From contig NC_081830.1 of NCBI RefSeq assembly GCF_030867095.1, positions 36,191,832 to 36,255,831 of the forward strand: 64,000 nucleotides of DNA. Direction: 5' to 3'. This document shows, piece after piece, positions 21,626-33,120 of this stretch (the first letter of the stretch is position 1; each line of letters starts with the position of its first letter). The notes beneath the pieces were generated by a model. The model was not told the DNA's origin, did not search any database, and worked only from the letters and a program-made list of their open reading frames with translations. Position numbers and translations under genes: made by a program. Origin of the DNA: Alligator mississippiensis. Taxonomy: Eukaryota > Chordata > Crocodylia > Alligatoridae.

Positions 21626-22597
21626 GTACTCACAGTTGTCACCTCTGTTGTTCCACAGGGCTCCACCACCCCTACACCCCGTCTACTCGCCAACCGATCA
21701 TGCGCTGGGAGGATGGAGGCCTGCGGTTCGCTGCAGGCTTGCTTGTCATTGGTTTCCTCCAAATGTAGGGACCCAGGCCTAGCTGTATCACTTGGCCAGC
21801 CCGTCCTCTAATCTCGCTGGCTCTTCTGCTACCTCTTGATGTCCTTCTTCCCTCCCCTTTCTAGAAATAATATTCCGCCTGGGTGGGGAGACTCCCCGGA
21901 CTGATGTCCTGGACCCAGCGGCTACTAGGGACTTCTCCACCTGTCACTGTCTCTGTTCCCCTTAGGGGCTGTGCTAATCCGCGCAAGGTGCCTCGTCGTT
22001 CCCCCTGCTTCCCTCCTCCAGAGAGGGACACTGGCCCTTCTCCGCTCCCTACCTGGGGTAGGACAGGGAGCTTCCTGTTACCTGCCTCTGTTAGAGGCTT
22101 CGAGCCTCCTCCTGCCTCTGTCAGAGGCTTCAAACCTCACTCTGGCTTCTGCGTGCGTACGTCACAGCCTGGCTGGTGCCTTTCCCAAGGGGGAGCCGCA
22201 GCACGCCGGACGTGCTGCCCGCCTTCTCTCTCTCTCTCTTGCTCCCCCTCCCCACGGGTGCTGTCAGGGCTTTTAAACTATCCCACGGCAGCCGTATCGG
22301 CTGCTGCGATTGGCTCAGCTGTCTCCATCACTGGGAACAGCTACTTAAATAGCCGGCGTAATGCCGGCTTGCGCGGCTGTAATTGCGGCTGCTGCCGCGG
22401 TCTCGGCTCTGACGCCGCCGTCTCTCCTGGAGGTAAGTAATCCCATCCAGGGTTCTGTCTCAGGGTTGCGTCTGCCCTGCAACCCTTCCTTGCCTCACCC
22501 TGTGCCCGTGATGGCGGCATGCCGCCGTCACGTTGTGTAATAAAGGTGCTTGCTGAAGGCTCTACAAAGATTAGACTGGGTGTTTTTCTGTCATTTG

Positions 22598-23220
22598 TTC
22601 AGATATTAAGCTATATGTTGTTGCTAGGAGCCTAATTAAAGTCAAAGATTAATAAGGCCTTGTATGTAGTGAGGCCTAATAAATTTAGCAAAGCCTTGTA
22701 GAAGTAGAAGTAAAACCTGTGGCATAGTTAAAATTAACCTTATCAGAAGAATGCAAGGCTTGTACTGTTATTGATCAGTCCTAAGGACAGTTTGAAGTAG
22801 AGAGAATCTGGATGGCTGTAAGTTATCAGCATAGCTCAGACGTTATAAATTGGCTGGCACATCCGGAAATCATTTAGAAGGAAGATGCAGCTCTGTGAAG
22901 AAACTACTAATTAGCTGCTGACCTGGATCAGTAGGCCCATGGATCTCAAGGAGCCCAAGGACTGAATACCAGGGTCCTTCCCACTACCCCTCAGACAGCG
23001 CTGATCGGGGATGCCTGACTTCGCTGAGTTTTGCAGAAAAGAACTTGTTGTACATCAGGCTTCAGAGGGGACTGCCAATAAGTTGCCAACGTGAATTATT
23101 ATTGTCTGTCTTATTATACTACGCATAGTCGTGCTTTTGTTAAGTCAATAAACCTTTCTTACCTTTCTACCCCCGACCACACTCTCAATCCTGAACTCTC
23201 CGCAGGCGGCTGGGACAATA
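22598..23220 (+). mobile_element. LTR-like sequence (fossil, uncertain)
   Basis: A TATA-like GTTATAAATTGG at 22,842-22,853 is followed by AATAAA at 23,147-23,152 and a pyrimidine-rich tail ending GGCTGGGACA, the outline of a retroviral LTR on the plus strand. I could not establish a matching start or a target duplication. Confidence 0.3.
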
Positions 23221-23645
23221 GTGACTCAGGATTAATATTACTGGAACTGCAACCAAAATCTGGTCCCAGCCTTCTTCCAGTCACCAGGTGGCTCTTTCTT
23301 TCCAATGAAATTACTGAGATTGATGAGGAATGATTGCTTGTATTGATCCCTATACATGATGGTACCACTCAGTGTGCAATGTGGTAAACTGTTGCCCAAG
23401 ACACAGGAGTTATGGATGGTCAATTACAGACCCCCAAATGGTCCTAGTTTCCTAGAGTGGGCCTACATCAGAATGTGGGTGCTGAAATCCAAGAATATGA
23501 CCCTTCAATCCACATCTACCACCTGCCATCTGCCAAGTTGCTACAGAGGCTGTGTATGTAGAGATAGCACTACTCTTCAGTCCCCATCCCCAACCCAACA
23601 AAGCTATTCCACAAGTAAAAGTCTAGGTTTGTTAAGCCACAGAGA

Positions 23646-23780
23646 CAGAGCCTGACTCTAGCACAGTGGTAAAGGCCCCTGCCTTGGAGTCATCGTGACC
23701 TCTGTTCCAAGGACTGTTTGTGTATTTTGTATTTAAGTCATGGAATAAAATACATAAAAAGCCCTGGAAAGACACACTGC
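23646..23780 (+). repeat. tRNA-derived SINE remnant (probable)
   Basis: TAGCACAGTGGTAAAGG resembles a tRNA A-box region and TGTTCCAAGG, about 35 bases on, a B box. A TGGAATAAAATACATAAAAA tail follows. Degenerate. Confidence 0.35.
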
Positions 23781-24061
23781 TGCTGTGACTCGCTGTTCTG
23801 ATCCACACAACAGACTCCAATTTAGGGCAGAGATATCCATGTACTGTTGCAATCTGCCTTGGGTAATCTGCAGCTGCCAAGAATGGACTCTTCTATACTG
23901 CAAAATGAGCTTGGACTACTCACTCAGGGCTGTGGATTCCAATCTTAGACTCATGAGAGGACACAATTCCTTGGTGGATTTACCCCTAGCTCCTACAGTT
24001 ATGTATTTGATATCTGGAGAGGCGAGTAAAGACTCCAGGAGTAGGAAGTTCTGGTGGTTGG

Positions 24062-24465
24062 CATGAACCTGTTCAGCCTCAGCAAGAGGAGGCTGAGGGG
24101 GGACCTGGTGGCTGCCTACAAGCTCATCAAGGGGGATCAACAGCAAATAGGCAGAGCTCTTTTCTCCCCAGCACCACCTGGGGTGACGAGGAACAATGGT
24201 CATAAGCTGATGGAAATAGGTTTAGGTTGGAGATCAGAAGGCAATATTTTACAGTTAGGGTGGCCAAAATCTGGAACCAACTTCCCAGGGAAGTGGTCCT
24301 CGCCCCTACCTTGGGCATATTCAAGAGGAGGTTGGATGATCACTTGTCTGGGGTCTTGTGAACCCAGCATTCATTCCTGCCTGTGGTAAGGGGTCAGGCT
24401 AGATGATCTGTTCAGGTCCCTCCCGACCCTAGCTACTATGAAAGTATGAAACTATGAAACTCAGC
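24062..24465 (+). mobile_element. CR1 LINE 3' fragment
   Basis: Encodes [22 protein letters not shown], the C-terminal phrase of CR1 ORF2, then degenerates into the 3' UTR with GGTCAGGCTAGATGATCTG, CCCTCCCGACCCTAGCTACT and ACTATGAAACT tail repeats. Frame changes follow the first 40 codons. Confidence 0.9.
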
Positions 24466-24944
24466 ACCTAGGACTGAGTAGACACCATGCCTGCAACCTG
24501 AATCCTGAACTTACTGCCTTTTTAGCTCTGCAGCTTAAAACAGCATTCATTTGATAGAGAATAGCACAGTTCCACCCAATTTAAGTCAGGCTCAAATAGC
24601 ATTCATTCTACAGGTAAATTCCAAGGTTAGCTGGTCCATGGGGCTAGAGAGGGACAGTCTGTTTAGCAATGACATGAAAAGGCATGGCCTGGTTAAAATC
24701 ACAGCTGGTCATATTTGACTCTCCAGTCTTAGTGTCTAGGTTCCCCTTTACTGGCGGGACTCCCTCTGACTGGACTTCCAAGAAAGGTTCAAACTCATAC
24801 CTTTGGAGCTGTCTTAGGCTGTTGTTTTACTTTCTCTTTCAAACATGTTACGTGCTTTTAAGACAAAAGTGTCTGAATGTTAAGGCAGAGAAAGACAAGC
24901 TAAGTTCTCTCTGAGTGTCTCAGAGATAATCGTCTTCCAGCAAA

Positions 24945-25150
24945 GATTATGCCCAGCTGGTGTTTGGTATACTTGGACCAATCATGACAAAGTCTATGAT
25001 GATATGGACGATTGAGGGAGGATTAGGGGGCAGAGCAGTAATGGATGTCCAAGGGGGCCCAGTTTGCCAGGAAGAAGCACATGGAGGAACCCAGGCGGAG
25101 GCTGTGTAGGATGGCGAGGGCATTGAGGGTGTTCCCCGGGACATGCCACC
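24945..25150 (-). pseudogene. OR pseudogene fragment with large internal deletion
   Basis: On the minus strand PGNTLNALAI and SLRLGSSMCFFLANWAPLDIHYC correspond to the TM1 end and TM2 of a family-4-like receptor (intact gene: [22 protein letters not shown]). The next bases jump to SIVHIIIDFVMIGPSI, which matches TM6 (VTHIIIVFVMFGPVI in the copy at 6,732-7,697). TM3-TM5 are therefore deleted. No start, no TM7. Confidence 0.75.
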
Positions 25151-25262
25151 ACACCATCTCTGGATCTGCCCCTGCTGGCTTTCCATTGTCTGGGGGCTTC
25201 CTTCTGTTGCTTCTATGGGCCAACATATTGAATGTATCTGCAGTAATTGAGGTCTGAGACAA

Positions 25263-26025
25263 GATTAGGATGCTGGTGAAAATGCAATTACAGTATAATA
25301 ATTCCTAACCAGCACAAAATTGCATCATTCTTTGATATTAATATACCTAAACTAAAACAGCAGTGTGCTCATCCTCATTTTGGCTGGCTTGGGAAGTTTG
25401 TTGATAATGGCTTAAGAGCATGCAAACTTTAGTTTATATTGGGGGGTGGGGGGAATGTTGAAAAGTCCTCTGCATTTTGCTCCTCATCCAACCGCAGTAT
25501 CCCTGCCAACTTCACATTCAGTCCCAACTTATTTTCCACTTTCTCCAGCTCTCAGACTGTGCCTTTCTGACCATAGAGTCGCTATAGAATTACTCTCTGG
25601 GTGCTATGGGCTCATTCCACAGATATAAAAGGAAAAAAATCTAGAGGTACTAAAGTGTTGCCACACAGATATTGTGGCCTAAATCTTGTGTCCCTCTCTC
25701 AGGTGAATCCCACTTATGATGCGCAATTCTGTAAGCCACTAAGGCCAATCCTATTCCACCCAATATAGCACCCACAAACCAGCTGAGATAGCTGGATTCC
25801 ATTTACAGTGAAGTTCTCTTGTGATCCAGTTCTCCTAAGGCAAATGGTGGGGGGTGTGGCAGGTCTCATTTCCACCTACACCTTTTACCCAACAGCCAGA
25901 TAGTTATAGCATTTTGCCCTGGAAGTGGCAGACAGTGGAGGGTTCTAGGCCACCCTCTCTTTCAAGGGAATGTGAATCCAGATCTCACACATCTTGGTGA
26001 AGTGTTCCTAACCAATCCCCAAGAT
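25263..26025. other. Gene-free interval
   Basis: No coding or transposon signal was recognised apart from a G run near 25,440-25,453. Confidence 0.4.
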
Positions 26026-26029
26026 GCAG

Positions 26030-26195
26030 AATAGGTAGCCCATCATCATCTATCCCTCCACTTAAAACTAACCCACTGAGAGGAAAGGTTTTCAAGAGTC
26101 AAATTCCCTCTTGCAGGCTCTTCTTTTGGCCTTAGGATTCCTGTCACTTCCAAGAAAGGTGCTGTAACCACTAGGCCACTGGGCAAAAGGGACTG
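26030..26195 (-). repeat. tRNA-derived SINE remnant (probable)
   Basis: On the minus strand GCCCAGTGGCCTAGTGGTTA resembles a tRNA A-box region followed by a SINE-like body. Similar in flavour to 2,350-2,520. Degenerate. Confidence 0.35.
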
Positions 26196-26389
26196 ACAGT
26201 ACTATTAGTAGGGACATTTCTACTACTATGGATCTGTAGGGCAAAATAGGATCAGCCTTTGCAGGTGCCATAAGGGAACAAATATCTTCCAGGATGAACT
26301 AGGATTAAGGGTCATGAGGTGACATGCATTTTCTGGAATAGCCTGAAAAAGAATTAGTCAAATAGGATTTGGCCTATATACTTACAGAG

Positions 26390-26622
26390 CTAAGAGGATT
26401 TCCCCACAGATGTTGTAGACTTACTCCATAATTACTATAGAGTTACTGCCTGGCTTATACAAAGTTAATTTATAGTTATTTCATAGATAGCAGTGTTCTA
26501 CACAGCTGCTGTAAAGCCTCTCCATCTATATTTTAGATCACTTCATGGATAATACATTGATTCCAAAGTTACGCTGTGGACCCAGAAAGTTAGACCATAG
26601 GTTCTGCACCATAAAAAAATAC
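26390..26622. repeat. Degenerate AGTTACT-type repeat tract
   Basis: Words CTCCATAATTACTATAGAGT, CTGCCTGGCTTATACAAAG and TTATTTCATAGATAGCAG match those at 6,340-6,660. This is part of the 3' flank shared by the two OR4-like copies. Confidence 0.45.
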
Positions 26623-26625
26623 ACA

Positions 26626-26879
26626 AGGTGTGTCTACACCTGCATTAATGTGCTTTTTCTAATGCTCATTAAATTTAGTACCTCCAGTGTGAGGTAATAA
26701 ATAAATGTGGGTTAAGTTGCCCTAATTCACAGTATGAAAAGCACACATTTTTAAGTGATGTATAATGTGCAGCAGCCTATTTTACTGTGCATTAGTGTAA
26801 GTGCATGGTTTTTTACATGACCCTTTAATGTGCAACAAAATAGGCTATTGCACATTAAAGTGCACATACAGATGCACCC
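26626..26879. mobile_element. MITE, TCTACAC-type ends, 3-bp target duplication
   Basis: Ends AGGTGTGTCTACACCTGC on the left and, reverse-complemented from the right, GGGTGCATCTGTATGTGC, with ACA duplicated on both sides (26,623-26,625 and 26,880-26,882). The interior is built from mirrored AATGTGC and TTAATGTGC words. No transposase. Related ends occur at 28,260, 43,991 and 46,382. Confidence 0.65.
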
Positions 26880-27077
26880 ACAGGGTAAAGAATCACTGTA
26901 CTCCACAGATACTGCAGCTTTTAAAATGTTATTTCAAAGATACTTCAGAGGAGCTCCATGGTTAATTTGCAGAACTTATACCATGATTAAAGTGCTACTC
27001 CAGTACAACTCAAACAAAACCTTGTCCAGCAAAACAATAATATCCCGATTTCTGCATTTCTTTTATTCTGACATGTT

Positions 27078-28013
27078 CTATTTTCCTTTCCAGAGACCAG
27101 ATCTGCCCAGCTGCCTTTTCATAGCACTGAGAATCTCCCTGTTCCTCAGTGTGTAGATCATGGGATTCATGAGAGGGAAGACCACAGTGTGGAACACGGC
27201 CACCACCTTGTCCATAGGGAAGCTGCGGAAGGGCCGGCAGTAGAGATAGATGGCTGAGCTAAACATAACAAAGACAATCATGATGTGGGTGACACAGGTG
27301 GAAGCTGCTTTGCTCTTTTCATAGGAGGAACTTGCTCTCAGCCGTAACAGCAGGACCCCATAGGAGATCAACAGAAGAAGAAAGCACATGAGCATGGCCA
27401 TGCCACTGTTGAAGAACATGATGAATTCCAAGATGTACGTGTCAGTGCAAGCCAATTTGATCACCTGGCTGATGTCACAAAAGAAGTTGTCCAGCTTGTT
27501 GGGGCCACAGAAAAGGAGAGGAACAATGAGGGCAACCTGGATGCTGGAGTGAATCAATCCGCCTGCCCAGGCAGCCACCACTAAGGCCCAGCAGACTCCC
27601 CTGTTTACCACAGTGGCATAGTGTAGTGGCTTACACATGGCCATGTACCTGTCAAAGGCCATGGCAATAAGCAGGAACATCTCAGCTGCTCCTAAGAAGT
27701 GAAGAAAGAATAGTTGGGCCATGCAGGCCCCGTAGGAGATAGCCTTGCAGCAGGAGAAGAAGTCAGCCAGCATTCTAGGTGGGGTGACAGAGCAGTAACA
27801 AATGTCCAGGAAGGCCAGGCTGGCCAGGAAGAAATACATGGGGGAGCCCAGGTGGGGGTCTCCATTGATGGTGAGGATGATGAGGACATTAGCTGGGAGG
27901 ATCAGTGAATAGAAGAGAAGAAACAAGCCAAGGAGGAACAGCTGGACCTCCTGGGTCTGAGACAGTCCTAGCAACACAAACTCTGTCACCTCTGTGCTGT
28001 TTCGATGCTCCAT
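27078..28013 (-). CDS. Intact olfactory receptor, family 4-like
   Basis: Seven-transmembrane odorant receptor of olfactory cilia, coupling to the olfactory G protein. 311 residues, the usual length. An N-glycosylation site N5-S-T, TM1 with a variant (P)AN instead of GN at 41-42, PMYFFL at 58-63, Cys97 for the TM3-loop disulphide, MAFDRYMAMC at 118-127, KAASTCVTH in TM6 and NPMIYTLRN at 283-291. The DISQVIKLACTDT loop and CRPFRSFPMDKVVAVFHTV before TM7 are typical of family 4. The ATG at 28,013 is chosen because it is the first one after a splice acceptor 18 bases upstream and gives the canonical short N-terminus. No break is seen. Broken relatives lie at 6,732-7,697 and 24,945-25,150. Confidence 0.93.
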   Translation of the reverse strand: MEHRNSTEVTEFVLLGLSQTQEVQLFLLGLFLLFYSLILPANVLIILTINGDPHLGSPMYFFLASLAFLDICYCSVTPPRMLADFFSCCKAISYGACMAQLFFLHFLGAAEMFLLIAMAFDRYMAMCKPLHYATVVNRGVCWALVVAAWAGGLIHSSIQVALIVPLLFCGPNKLDNFFCDISQVIKLACTDTYILEFIMFFNSGMAMLMCFLLLLISYGVLLLRLRASSSYEKSKAASTCVTHIMIVFVMFSSAIYLYCRPFRSFPMDKVVAVFHTVVFPLMNPMIYTLRNREILSAMKRQLGRSGLWKGK

Positions 28014-28030
28014 TTCATCAGTACGGAGTC

Positions 28031-28032
28031 CT
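28031..28032 (-). promoter_or_regulatory. Predicted splice acceptor for the OR coding exon
   Basis: On the minus strand TGTGTTACAG ends here, followed by GACTCCGTACTGATGAA and the start codon. OR genes usually join a non-coding first exon at such a site just 5' of the ATG. The polypyrimidine tract is weak. Confidence 0.45.
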
Positions 28033-28259
28033 GTAACACATGCATGAATTCTTGTTATTCTTTGTAGTTGTCATTTTGTGACATAGCTGTCATGGTAGCT
28101 TTCATGAAAATGTCTGGTTCAGGGAACAGCTAATATCAGAGCATTGTTGTACCAAGTATTTCAAAGACCATGACCAAGGATGAGCTCCCTGCATTGTGCA
28201 AGTGCTGAACAGTCCTCATCTGGCATTTTCAGTCCTCAACTGAAAATCAGGTTTTCACT

Positions 28260-28515
28260 GGGCGCATCTACACAAGACACTAATTACATAGTAAGTTAAT
28301 AACACTGCATAGTAGTGCATCACACCATGGACAGTGCTAATACACTACTGCAAAGTATTATTAGGCTACTGCGCAGTCGTGTCACCAAAAAGGCATTCAC
28401 TGGCACTACTGCACAGTAGCTCTGGTTACTGATCATTTAGTTAGTTCTTGGTTATACAAATACTAAATTAAACATGCAGTAACCACTGTGCATTTATGAA
28501 TGTGTAGACACACAC
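28260..28515. mobile_element. MITE, TCTACAC-type ends, 256 bp
   Basis: Left end GGGCGCATCTACAC, right end (reverse complement) GTGTGTGTCTACAC. The flanks are ACT (28,257-28,259) and ATT (28,516-28,518), a 3-bp duplication with one change. The interior is rich in ACTACTGCACAGTAG-type mirrored words. Confidence 0.6.
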
Positions 28516-28518
28516 ATT

Positions 28519-31500
28519 GAGTCTGAGCTCCCTGTTGTGTTGGTAGGCAAGTCGACTTAACTAATAACTGATGCAGAATAACTGTAAAATGGTATGAGTA
28601 AAGACGAGGCTGAGTGACAGAAAAGGAAAATTCCTCATGGGGAGTTGTCCTTCGATATTTTTCACTAGCATGCCTCAGACTCAGGTCACGTTTACTATTT
28701 TCACTAGCTAAAAATGTCTGTTGGTGTAACCAGCAGATACTGCAGTAAGGACAGTGTAGTAAATGCCAATGAAAAAAGGGCAGTTATATAGAGTACTCTG
28801 GATCACATAGTAACCTAGGTCCACACTGTGTACACCAATACACGTAACTGCAAGTTAATACTTCTTGAAACAAAGACTGTGGAGTCTACTTACAGCATAA
28901 AGACCTGTATTTCAGAAACTGGTGATTTCTATATGTACTTGGATTTTTGTACACAAGAAGTCACCGTGGCCTTTCACTGGCCAGAAGTATTCAGGTAAAC
29001 CATGGCTGTATAAACAGGGGAGTAGTAAACAGGAACAGAAACACAGTTAAATCTCTGCAAGCAGCCGTGGGGAGACTAGTTTTGGTAGCCATATTTTTTA
29101 AATAATGCTGAAAACTTGGAGATGCTGTAGGAAAACCATATCAATGACTCGTAAACTATTAAAGAGGAGACAATATCAGGTATCTAAGAGGTCTTCAATG
29201 CACTCAGTAAAAGTAAAGTAAAATGCAGTGGTTGAAAGTAAAATCTAGGAACAGTTAAACTGGGAATAAGGATCAAATATTAAATCATGTAGGTGATTAT
29301 TATTGGAACAAACTGCCTAGCAATCAGGAATACCTTCCTGTACAGACTGGCCTTTGTAAAAGGTGTTTCAGTTAGCTGCTTGCAAGCTAATGGACTCAAT
29401 GTAGGTGAACATCATTGAAATTTTTGTCCTGCTGGATGCAGGAGGTTAGGTTTAGATGGCTCTGGCCTTTCAATCTAGGCTTCTCTAAATATGTGAATTT
29501 TAGTAGTGCTAAACAAAGATTCGATGCTCCATAATTCTGGGTCCTCTGCAGTCAAGACCAAAACACAGTCCTTACTGTGCTTCTCGAACTATAGTTTTTA
29601 ACTGAGACCAGAACTCCACTGAGCCGTATTTAGTCATACATCTTTTCCATTAATGCATTTATACACAGATTTATTTGTCCCTTTACTCACTTGTCTCCAC
29701 ATTTATTTAGTCCTTCACACCTCTAATTCTAGATGCAGCGGTTCACTCTTTCATCTGCCCAGTTCTGCAACTGCTTCTCTTTTTACAGGTATTAACAAGA
29801 CACATGCATCCTATTCCTTGCAGATACATTATTAACTCCTTGTACTTCACAACAGAATGGATGGACATAGGTTTTCCTGATCTACCTGATATGAGCTTTT
29901 AAAATCTTTTCCTTGCCTTCACAATTGCATCCTTTCTGAGCCTTCTTGAGCACATTCAATTAAACATCCACGCTGATGCTCTTTAGTCTCCTCCAAATAA
30001 TGAGGCAAAGAGCTTCAACACTCTGCCGGCTGTTTTCCCTCATTATTCTACTGCATTTCTCTTCCTAATAACCTATAGCAGGTCTTTCACTTACCTTTGT
30101 ACACAAGGTACTTAATTATTAATGGCCCATGCTTGCTATATACACACCTTGCATGGCTTGATTGTGTTTTCCTTATCTTTTTCTCTCTTTCCTTTTTCTT
30201 CCACTTCTAGTTTACATACATAATCTCAGGAATTATCTGCATGCCCTGCATCCAGAGGCAAAAATTGGTGTAATTTCCAACCTGTGTTACAAAGCCCTTC
30301 TTTTAATTTGCCCTTGCTGAAAATTGGTTCCAGTTAGTTACTTGTAATTTGATTATGAATGTTACAACTGGGTGGGAAAAGCACTACAAACAAATCTTGT
30401 CCCATGATGGAAGCCAAAGGTGAGACAGTACCCCTCACTGCACCAAAAGAATTAGCTGTGGATTTCCCAAAATACAAACACTTATGTCCCATGAATTGAG
30501 CAATACCTTTATGTAAAAAGTGGACCTGTCACATTGCAAAATAGCAGAATTAAATCTAATGTGAAATCACACTTCTTGGCAAAAAATATTCAGTCAGGTT
30601 TGTCCAGCTAACAAAGAATAGCACAGCCTTAAATGCCCTACCTGATGCTTACAGAGAAGGACAAAACTCCTTTTCACTGCATCTCAGATGCAAAAGAAAG
30701 AAAGAAAGAAAGAAACCTGGCCAAGTATCCGAAAAGAAGAAGTCACAAGATCTGAAGGACTGATATTAAAGAATTGTTTAAAATAGTCCAGCACAATCAT
30801 AGCGGGAGCTTTTGGTATAAAACATAAACCTGGTTTATATACTTGCCTTTTATATGCATACCTCCATGGTCAAGAGACGAAAAAAGAGAGAAAGAAAGAA
30901 GACAAGATAGGTGAAGTCTTACCCTGTTCCGCCTTTGAAGGAGAGGGTTCTCTCAGCATGCTTTAATTTCTGCCTCTCCTTCCCAGCTACCCCCAGCTAT
31001 GTCCATGCTGACAGGGATAGGCCTGAAACTGTTGTCCTTGTGGCTGGGAGAGGTGGAGTTTCAAGGTCAGGTTAGTGCAGCTGCCATTTGGTAACAGGTA
31101 GCTTGTTAGTGCTTGTTAGAGCACCAGCTGTGACCCCCAGAGAGAGATGAGCTGGGATCTCAGACACCAGGGCAGTGGGAGGAGGACTGAGAAGGAAAAC
31201 AACTGGGTCTACATCAGGACAAGGTCTTCGCAGCAGTGAAGTGATTCAAAAATTCATGTCCCACTGCCCAGAAGAGTGTCCTTACCATCAGGTTATGATC
31301 CCTCTAGTCTTTGCTCTTCCTACTCACACCCCCATTCCCCGTCCAGCTAATGAGTCCACCCTTCATGAATCTCCTATCAGTCATATACTTATGCTTCTTT
31401 CTCTCTGCCCCATGGTGGCACACCAGACACTCATCCTACATAAAGGCTAGGGGACCCTGAGCTCGGACAGCCTCAAAACTCTTATGGGGATGGCTTGTGT

Positions 31501-31946
31501 CCCTTGTACTATTCAGACAGCATTGTTTTTTATATTAGACAGCCTTTGTTTAATCTGGGCTCAGGAGTCTTGCGTTTCTGCCTGCTCAGCAGCCCAGCTA
31601 GAAAGTGGCCCAGCTACCCAGTGGTGGCCCACCTACCCAGTGCTCATGAAGCACATATTGTAACTTCTTGGTTAGGGGACTCTCCTCTGGCATAGAATCC
31701 CCTGAGGGTGAGGAAATGCTTGAATCCAGGGCTCTCACTTCCTGGGTAGATCACAAGGCTATTGGATCAAACATGTGTCACCTTGGATCTGAGTTGAATA
31801 CACTACAGATTATGCAAATTCAGTGATGTATTCCTACCTAAAACTATGGTTCTCCAGGGACTTGGGCAGAGTTCAAGTGCTCACCACCAAGACTTTGAAC
31901 AGAAATCGAGCTTTATTAGGAGCTATGTGCCATAGAGAAACTAAGC
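28519..31946. other. Gene-free interval of 3.4 kb
   Basis: No gene recognised. 29,290-29,490 has faint CR1 3'-tail wording (GGAACAAACTGCCTAG, GATGGCTCTGGCC) on the plus strand. An (AAAG)n run lies at about 30,694-30,713 and a shorter one near 30,885-30,900. 31,670-31,770 has SINE-like traces. The remainder is unassigned. Confidence 0.4.
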
Positions 31947-32217
31947 CAGTGGTTCTAAACCTTTTTAGACTTGAGGCATCCCTCCATAACTTTTGCCAAT
32001 TGAATGGCACCCCATTTCAAAAACTAATTTATTACAGTGCTTACCTCCTTTCAGAGGGGCTGGGTGGTGGGAGCAAGGGAGTGGCCAGGTAGGGATGAGC
32101 CTGAGCCTGGGCTTAAGCACTTATCTCCTCACACCTGACTTTTCTCTTCACACCTTGCAGCACCTTTCAAACTTGTAGCACCCCAGAGTGTCATGGCACC
32201 CTGGCTAAGAACCACTG
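31947..32217. mobile_element. hAT-type MITE (CAGTGGTTCT ends)
   Basis: Starts CAGTGGTTCTAAACC and ends TAAGAACCACTG, perfect 10-base inverted ends matching the CAGTGGTTCTCAAAC type of Charlie-like hAT elements. Mirrored GCATCCC / GGCACCC subterminal motifs. The 8-base flanks AACTAAGC and GCCCAGGC match only partly, mostly by transitions. Confidence 0.7.
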
Positions 32218-32632
32218 GCCCAGGCACATCTCACAATTTGTACCTGAGCACATACAGAAGCTCATGTAGTGGGCCCAAGGGAGCTTTGCCATGCAAAATG
32301 GAAGCACTTGGGAAAGTTTGGGCTTGCTGGTGAAAGGCCAGTTTGAATCCCTCTTGGAAAGCAGGTGGTTGAACTCTGCCTAAGTCCTATGTAGATGCCT
32401 AAGGAACCACTTGGAATCTTGTCCTTTGTATGGATAGAGACCTGTGTATTCAAGACTACCAAGATGCCTAAACCAGGCTTTCCCCTACCTAGTGATGGGG
32501 AAAGGAAGCAAGAGAGAAAGGAACTGATTTCCCAAAGGCAGATAGAGCCAGGAATAGAATGCAGGCACCATAACTGACAATCCAGTCCTTTTCTAACCCA
32601 CCTCCCTCCATTATCCTCCTTGTAAATCACAG

Positions 32633-33120
32633 AGTCATAGAAACGTAAGGCTGAAGGGGATCTCAGGCAATCATCTAGTCCAATAACAGCTCAAGGAAGG
32701 TACATCTCATACAAGTGCTTGTCTAACCTATTCATAAAACTCTACAGACAACCCTGGCACAATGCAATAAGGCATATAGCTTAAGGACACCAAAAAACAC
32801 CCTAACCTGCTGCAGGTTAAGCAGGAGGGCAAGGGCGCTGCCAATGCCCTGATACTGCAAAGGTGTTATCTACATCTATGAGGATCCAAGGAAGAGAGCC
32901 ATGCCCCCCCTGTACAGAGGAAGGAAAAAAAAACATAGTCTGGACCAGGCTGACAATAAGGTAAAATTCCTTCCTGACCTCAGATGTGATGATTGGTCTA
33001 ATTCCAAGCAGTGGGGCAGCACACCCCCTAACCAGCTATCTCTGGGTTTTCATTCCAACAGGAGCACCGGCAGATCCCAGTCGAAGTCCTGCCTTGGCTG
33101 CACCCAACACCTAGTGATCA
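32633..33120 (-). mobile_element. CR1 3' end, diverged
   Basis: Plus-strand wording CATAGAAACGTAAGGCTGAAG, then ATCATCTAGTCC, then GTAAAATTCCTTCCTGACC is the reverse complement of CR1 3' UTR phrases. No ORF2 remains. Confidence 0.65.

Larger units (their letters stand above)
15642..22593 (+). mobile_element. Solo LTR (fossil, about 1.1 kb) split by a nested LTR element
   Basis: Left part 15,642-15,787, right part 21,626-22,593, about 1,114 bases without the insertion. It starts TGTGTGATGACGG, ends TTTTTCTGTCA and is flanked by TTTG on both sides (15,638-15,641 and 22,594-22,597). On the plus strand a TATA-like TTAAATA (22,345-22,351) precedes AATAAA (22,539-22,544), and the U5-like tail ends 50 bases later. 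A strong donor-like AGGTAAGTAA lies at 22,431-22,440 between the two. The body is CpG-rich, with a GGCGGCATGCCGCC palindrome near 22,512 and a 28-30-bp tandem pair around 22,080-22,140. No internal region was found, so it is a solo LTR. The family is unassigned; a 4-bp duplication is compatible with several retrovirus-like groups. Confidence 0.7.
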
